NCBI GenBank assembly: GCA_018267475.1
Contig: JAFDYI010000026.1
Span: forward strand, 1 to 53,530
Origin: Bacteroidota bacterium
Lineage (GTDB): Bacteria > Bacteroidota > Bacteroidia > B-17B0 > Aurantibacillaceae
Length of the DNA: 53,530 bases
Direction: 5' to 3'
This document shows positions 52,045 to 53,530 of this stretch, one piece after another. The number at the start of each line of letters is the position of its first letter. Positions within the stretch are counted from its first letter, which is position 1. The notes beneath the pieces are model-generated. The model worked only from the letters and a program-made list of their open reading frames with translations. It was not told where the DNA came from and searched no databases. The translations under genes and the position numbers were made by a program.

Positions 52045-52805
52045 ACCACAGCCGATACCACAACAGGGGTGTTACTTAGAGCGGTGAAAACAGAAAGGTT
52101 TGTAATAGGGCTTACATAATTCGAGTTTGTGTTTACTTGATATAGGGAGAAGTAAATTTTACTTCCGCTTGTAAAACCTAAATTATATAGGAATGTTTTT
52201 GTGAAAAAATTATTTAAAGTCAATGTTGAAGTTCCAGATACACTTGTAATAAAAACACAAGAATAATCACCTTCCGCATTACTGACTTCGGTATGAGAAG
52301 GAATAGATATGTATATGGCGATACTTGCATTAGTCTCGTTTGATGGTATGTTAGCGGCTATATTTATAGCCCCTGTATCTGGAATTGCTTGTGCTGTTAC
52401 TACATTTTCTGTTGGTATTTGTCCCAAACTAAAGTTTTTATATACAGTACCTCCCCCTACAAGTTCAAAGCCAAAAGACTTAGTGAGTCCATAACCAGGT
52501 TTAGTAATTACAAAACTATAAGTACCCGCACTTAGATTATTAAAATGATACGTGCCTGTTTCATCAGTAATTGTTTTGTAAGTAATATTGGTTAAATTAT
52601 TAGTGATAGCAACTGTATCTCCTTCTATAAGAAGAGGTGTTGTTATCATTGATGAGTTGTATAAATGTACAAAACCTTGTATGTTTCCTGCAAGCGTATT
52701 GTAATTAATACTGCTGTTGTACGTATTATTAGTTGTTTTGGTGCAAGATGCTGCCACCATAAGTATAGCGCACAACCCAACAGTTTTAAAAAATATTTTT
52801 TTCAT
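52038..52805 (-). CDS. Putative surface lipoprotein B with carboxypeptidase-regulatory-like domain
   Basis: 255 residues. Lipoprotein signal VGLCAILMVAASC, Cys at about residue 21, followed by the shared TKTTNN. CRD-like domain: GFVHLYNSS, ETGTYHFNNLSAGTYSFVITKPGYGLTKSFGFELVGGGTVYKNFSLGQIPTENV. The C-terminal half has diverged from the other copies apart from the final SNTPVVVSAVVP, which matches copy C almost exactly. Confidence 0.75.
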   Translation of the reverse strand: MKKIFFKTVGLCAILMVAASCTKTTNNTYNSSINYNTLAGNIQGFVHLYNSSMITTPLLIEGDTVAITNNLTNITYKTITDETGTYHFNNLSAGTYSFVITKPGYGLTKSFGFELVGGGTVYKNFSLGQIPTENVVTAQAIPDTGAINIAANIPSNETNASIAIYISIPSHTEVSNAEGDYSCVFITSVSGTSTLTLNNFFTKTFLYNLGFTSGSKIYFSLYQVNTNSNYVSPITNLSVFTALSNTPVVVSAVVP

Positions 52806-52809
52806 ATCA

Positions 52810-52998
52810 TTATTGTTTTATCATTTTTTTAGTATCTATTATTTTTCCGTCCACTATAAGGGTGTAGCTGTAGGCGCCGCTTGTTAAATCATTGGCATAT
52901 ACGTTTAACTGCCCCTTGCCTTTGGTAACATCAACTGTTTTTATTTGCCTGCCGTTCATATCATAAAAAAGTATTTGGGCATAGCTTGTGTTTAAGGC
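52810..52998 (-). pseudogene. Out-of-frame T9SS sorting-domain fragment C
   Basis: Direct repeat of fragment B with about 11 differences over 190 bases. It overlaps the end of lipoprotein C in another frame and stops 4 bases before the lipoprotein B ATG. Confidence 0.75.
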
Positions 52999-53530
52999 AC
53001 TATAGCAGAAACTATTACTGGAGTGCTGCTTAGAGTAGTAAAAATAGTTTGATTGACCACAGGGTTAAAAAAAGCTACCGTATAGGGATTAGTTAAATAC
53101 ACCGCTATGTACACTGTTGAACCACTTGCAAAACCCGCATTGTTTAACTGTGATTTTATAAACATATTAGGTAAGGAAAAAGAAGTTACGCCGCCGTTTA
53201 ATGCGCTAATACTTGAAGATATTGTGAAATGGCCTGCTTCAGCACTTACAGAGGGAGCCGAGGAAGCAAAAGCAACAACATCTACAGATACAAAGCTTGG
53301 TTGCCCCAGTGCAGGGGAGGACAATGTGCCGTTTATTTGAATACCGCTTGCGTCAGTAACGGCTTGAGCAGTGGCAACATTATTGCTAATCAATTGAGCC
53401 AATCCAAAGTTTTGATAAAGTGTGCCGCCACCTACCAACTGAAAACTATATTTATTGACATATCCATAACCGGGTTTAGTAACCACAAAACTATAGGTTC
53501 CGGCACTTAGGTTGGTAAATTTATAAGTAC
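52992..53530 (-). CDS. Putative surface lipoprotein C, partial at window edge
   Basis: The frame is open to the end of the window. The apparent GTG start at 53486 is internal, since upstream codons (TYKFTNLSAGTYSFVV) align with the CRD domain of copies A and B. The visible part continues TKPGYGYVNKYSFQLVGGGTLYQNFGLAQL, a variable beta-rich half and the shared ending SSTPVIVSAIVP. The signal peptide would lie beyond the right edge. Confidence 0.7.
   Translation of the reverse strand, partial: TYKFTNLSAGTYSFVVTKPGYGYVNKYSFQLVGGGTLYQNFGLAQLISNNVATAQAVTDASGIQINGTLSSPALGQPSFVSVDVVAFASSAPSVSAEAGHFTISSSISALNGGVTSFSLPNMFIKSQLNNAGFASGSTVYIAVYLTNPYTVAFFNPVVNQTIFTTLSSTPVIVSAIVP

Noticed and set aside
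51066-53530. Lipoprotein-sorting-domain pairs as simple sequencing frameshifts
   Set aside because: Every cassette shows the break and the YPNP half of the sorting domain is absent, so correcting one base would not restore a complete domain.
1-53530. tRNA, rRNA, integrase or transposase genes
   Set aside because: None recognised in any intergenic stretch; gene-sized regions are all accounted for.

Overview
The window reads as chromosome of a low-GC member of the Bacteroidota, probably a gliding or T9SS-bearing environmental lineage. The support is: GldA and PorP/SprF homologues, type A and type B T9SS sorting domains, SprB, PKD and VCBS surface-protein repeats, lipid A core genes (KdsB, GT9), and several promoters that fit the Bacteroidota TTTG-N19/20-TAnnTTTG consensus. 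TTG starts recur. No rRNA, tRNA, CRISPR, transposase or integrase was recognised.

Layout. 1-7.8 kb: a T9SS-sorted protein, a small membrane protein, kdsB, gldA, a GT9 glycosyltransferase, a PorE-like TPR/propeller protein without an OmpA domain, and an unusual double Tim44/zinc-ribbon membrane protein. 7.8-13.4 kb: two large T9SS cargo proteins, one type B with nidogen-like, SprB and PKD repeats, one VCBS/FG-GAP type A. 13.5-17.9 kb: an RHH/PIN toxin-antitoxin pair, a TPR-SpoIIE phosphatase, an SDR enzyme and a half-length GT5 protein. 18-23 kb: panC, a DUF1573 lipoprotein, yajC, a YbbR protein, PorP/SprF and aroC. 22.9-26.5 kb: an acyltransferase-3 gene whose 5' end carries 12 perfect 8-bp repeats, then a small membrane protein with mutA, and rpiB. 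26.7-27.8 kb: an Xre/RES toxin-antitoxin pair. 28-37.4 kb: a large propeller protein with an Omp85-like C-terminus, a half-size TSUP transporter, an M20 hydrolase, a TPR protein, an SPFH protein, a UbiA-like protein, a deoxyhypusine-synthase-family protein and a cold-shock protein. 37.4-42 kb: two tandem TPR-SpoIIE phosphatases with almost identical ends. 42-50.8 kb: nuoM-nuoN, an SRPBCC protein, a RidA protein, a bifunctional-nuclease protein, etfBA and a histidine kinase/response regulator pair. 50.8-53.5 kb: a tandem array of lipoprotein genes, each followed by an out-of-frame piece of a T9SS sorting domain.

The strongest candidate for an undescribed system is a predicted phase-variable switch at 22920-24124. 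Twelve copies of an 8-bp unit lie between the only ATG (with a consensus -7 box just upstream) and the conserved acyltransferase start. With 12 copies the gene is out of frame. Eleven or fourteen copies would restore a 398- or 406-codon protein. Because 8 is not a multiple of 3 and the unit has no stop in any frame, each slippage event would toggle expression of a probable surface-polysaccharide O-acyltransferase.

A second theme is recombination of surface and signalling genes. A 211-bp sorting-domain segment occurs inverted at both ends of the window (about 96% identical). Paralogous phosphatases share identical 5' and 3' ends around divergent middles. The lipoprotein array is punctuated by near-identical sorting-domain fragments.
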